Source of the DNA: Euzebyaceae bacterium
GTDB lineage: Bacteria; Actinomycetota; Nitriliruptoria; Euzebyales; Egibacteraceae
Length of the DNA stretch: 6,687 nt
NCBI GenBank assembly: GCA_013698135.1
Contig: JACCVM010000037.1
Coordinates: 1-6,687 of the forward strand
Direction: 5' to 3'
The position numbers and the translations under genes were made by a program. Every line of letters begins with the position of its first letter. The stretch's first letter is position 1. A model generated the notes under the pieces. It had not been told where the DNA came from, ran no database searches, and worked only from the letters and a program-made list of their open reading frames with translations. Of this stretch, positions 5,181 to 6,687 are shown in pieces.

Positions 5181-5763
5181 CGCGCACCAGCCTCCTGCCC
5201 CGGAAGGCGTATTCGACCCCTGAGGCCACCGTCAGCGCGACGGCCACCATCAGGGCGCCGTCGGCGAACCAGCGAGGTCCCACCGGCGCCAGGTAGAGGG
5301 TGACAGCGATCACCTGCGACACCGTCTTGGCCTTGCCGAAACGGCTGGCGGGCATAACATGGTCCGACCGCAGCAACACCGTGCGCTGGACCGTGACCGC
5401 CACCTCGCGCACCACGATGACCGCCACCGCCCACCATGGCAGCCGGCCGAGGAAGGCCAGCACCGCCAGGCTGCCGACGATCAGCGCCTTGTCCGCGGCC
5501 GGGTCGGCCAGCTGCCCCCAACGCGTCACGCCCCGCGAGCGGCGGGCGACCCATCCGTCGATGGAGTCGGTCAGCGCGGCGAAGACGAAGATGCCGAAGG
5601 CCCACCACTGCCGCGACGCGCCGCCTGCCACCAGCAGCCAGGCGATCACCGGCACCAGCAGCACCCGCAGCAGGGTCAGCGCGTTGGCCCAGTTCAGCCA
5701 CGGTGGCTCCGGCGCGGGCGAGGATCGCCCGGCTCGTCCAGCCGGTGCCGCCGGCTCGCTCAA
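5173..5763 (-). CDS. pgsA: CDP-diacylglycerol-glycerol-3-phosphate 3-phosphatidyltransferase
   Basis: A 196-residue integral membrane enzyme that joins CDP-diacylglycerol and glycerol-3-phosphate to give phosphatidylglycerophosphate, the precursor of phosphatidylglycerol and cardiolipin. The CDP-alcohol phosphatidyltransferase signature D-x2-DG-x2-AR-x8-G-x3-D-x3-D is perfect, with D66, D69, G70, A73, R74, G83, D87 and D91. The later REVAVTVQRTVLLRS (119-133) and ASRFGKAKTVSQ (139-150) point to PgsA rather than other family members. Likely membrane helices lie at about 28-47, 52-65, 93-108, 110-126, 147-161 and 166-182. The first 22 residues are a Pro/Ala-rich, non-conserved tail. The start is TTG (5761-5763), sharing TTGA with the rimO stop, with AGGA 8 nt upstream. 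No ATG or GTG gives a full signature plus first helix, so TTG is favoured. The 3' end overlaps cinA by 8 nt. Confidence 0.93.
   Translation of the reverse strand: MSEPAAPAGRAGRSSPAPEPPWLNWANALTLLRVLLVPVIAWLLVAGGASRQWWAFGIFVFAALTDSIDGWVARRSRGVTRWGQLADPAADKALIVGSLAVLAFLGRLPWWAVAVIVVREVAVTVQRTVLLRSDHVMPASRFGKAKTVSQVIAVTLYLAPVGPRWFADGALMVAVALTVASGVEYAFRGRRLVRGA
5191..5196 (-). promoter_or_regulatory. cinA ribosome-binding site inside pgsA
   Basis: Minus-strand AGGAGG within the last codons of pgsA, 10 nt before the cinA GTG. The spacing is slightly long but the match is complete. It supports the GTG at 5180 and an 8-nt gene overlap. Confidence 0.6.
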
Positions 5764-6687
5764 GCCCTCGGTCCTGGAACGATCACCGGCTCGGCGATCA
5801 GGTCCACGCCCTCCGCGGCGACGACCCGCACCGTCGCCAGCTGTCCAACCGGCACGTCGCAGCCAGCGATGTGCACTTCGCCGTCGGTGTCGGGCGCCTC
5901 CCGGTAGGACCGGCCGACCGCCTGCGAACCGGTGACTGACTCGACCAGGATCGACAGCGTCCTGCCGACGAAGCCGCTGGCGGCGTCAGCGGCGACGGCC
6001 TCGGCCACCTGGGTCAGCCGATCACGCCGTGCGCGGGCGACGGCCGCGTCCACCTGGTCGGGCATCGTCGCCGATGGCGTCGGGTCCTCGACCGAGAACG
6101 GAAAGAAGCCTGCCCAATCCAGTCGCGCGTCGATCAGGAACTGCTCGACGACGTCAACGTCGGGCTCGGTCTCGCCGGGGAAACCCGTGATGAACGACGA
6201 GCGGAACACCGCCTGCGGATCCCGCGCGCGGATGTCGGCGAGCAGCCGCAGGAACCGCTCGGCGCCGCCGCTGCGAGCCATGCGGGCAAGCACCCGCGGG
6301 CTGGCGTGCTGGAGGGAGAGATCGTAGTAGCCGGCGACCACCGGGCTGGCGGCCATGGCGTCGAGCAGTTCGGGGATGATCTCGGCCGGCTGCAGGTACA
6401 GCAAGCGGACGCGCTCCAGCCCTTCGATGCCCTCGAAGGCGCGGATCAAGGCGACCTGCCCGCGCCGGCCGCTCGGCAGGTCCTTGCCCCAGCTGGTGGT
6501 GTTCTCGCTGACGCAGACCAGCTCGCGCACTCCCGAACCGACCAGCCAGCGCGCCTCAGCCACGACCTCGGGCAGCGGCCGCGACGCAAAGCGCCCGCGA
6601 AACGATGGAATGGCGCAGAAGGTGCAGACCCGGTCACAGCCGCCGGCGAGCTTGAGGTACGCCCAGGGGCCATGGGGGGTGGTGCGC
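5760..6687 (-). CDS. rimO: ribosomal protein S12 methylthiotransferase RimO (5' end outside window)
   Basis: About 308 C-terminal residues. The frame is open to the window edge and the true start lies beyond it. RimO is a radical-SAM enzyme with two iron-sulfur clusters that adds a methylthio group to a conserved aspartate of ribosomal protein S12. The radical-SAM motif C-DRV-C-TF-C is encoded at 6615-6638, preceded by AYLKLAGG and followed by AIPSFRGRF, a RimO hallmark that separates it from the tRNA enzyme MiaB. Next come VSENTTSWGKDL and SFITGFPGETEPDVD. The last 65 or so residues (from about GFVGRTLSILVES) form the TRAM RNA-binding domain, as in the full-length family. The missing N-terminal part should hold the methylthiotransferase domain with three more cysteines. 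The stop TGA overlaps the pgsA start, so the two are very likely one transcript. Confidence 0.94.
   Translation of the reverse strand, partial: RTTPHGPWAYLKLAGGCDRVCTFCAIPSFRGRFASRPLPEVVAEARWLVGSGVRELVCVSENTTSWGKDLPSGRRGQVALIRAFEGIEGLERVRLLYLQPAEIIPELLDAMAASPVVAGYYDLSLQHASPRVLARMARSGGAERFLRLLADIRARDPQAVFRSSFITGFPGETEPDVDVVEQFLIDARLDWAGFFPFSVEDPTPSATMPDQVDAAVARARRDRLTQVAEAVAADAASGFVGRTLSILVESVTGSQAVGRSYREAPDTDGEVHIAGCDVPVGQLATVRVVAAEGVDLIAEPVIVPGPRA

Noticed and set aside
4706..5701. A 331-codon minus-strand open frame across pgsA and cinA in another frame
   Set aside because: It is low-complexity Arg/Ala/Gly-rich sequence in the wrong frame of two genes with intact catalytic motifs.

Overview
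The window looks like chromosomal DNA from a high-GC actinobacterium. Every supported gene reads on the minus strand. GTG and TTG starts dominate, and the SOS operator is of the actinobacterial/Gram-positive CGAAC-N4-GTTCG type. The gene order rimO-pgsA-cinA-(x)-recA-recX is the classic actinobacterial arrangement. Having thpR at position x, where clgR often sits, suggests a lineage outside the well-studied mycobacteria and streptomycetes. I infer a deep-branching group such as Nitriliruptoria or Acidimicrobiia, but cannot confirm it from sequence alone.

Layout, read in the direction of transcription (high to low coordinates): the 3' part of rimO (ribosomal protein S12 methylthiotransferase) runs in from the window edge at 6687. 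It overlaps pgsA (phosphatidylglycerophosphate synthase), which overlaps cinA (two-domain CinA with a PncC-like NMN deamidase domain). A 43-nt gap leads to thpR (RNA 2',3'-cyclic phosphodiesterase). A 155-nt regulatory gap follows, holding a sigma70-like promoter with a LexA box in its spacer and a leader that could fold into nested stems. Then comes recA, then recX 10 nt behind it. A 289-nt non-coding gap (253-541) carries a strong GC hairpin close to recX, a second hairpin and a short direct repeat. The window ends inside a gene for a small three-helix membrane protein of unknown function (1-252).

The most notable feature is in recA. Its 700-codon frame is a 340-residue RecA interrupted by a 360-residue intein. 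The intein carries both LAGLIDADG motifs and sits inside the L2 ssDNA-binding loop, at the site used by the Mycobacterium leprae RecA intein. All splicing residues are present, so a functional RecA is expected after splicing. The site used by the M. tuberculosis RecA intein is uninterrupted and still has its Cys. RecA expression is therefore probably controlled at two levels: LexA repression of transcription, and obligatory protein splicing. RecX, translated just behind recA, would modulate the filament.

I saw no tRNA or rRNA gene, CRISPR array, insertion sequence or transposase. No gene-free stretch exceeds 300 bases. I did not find a wholly new system. The RecA intein, its SOS promoter and leader, and the uncharacterised membrane protein are the parts most worth a second look.
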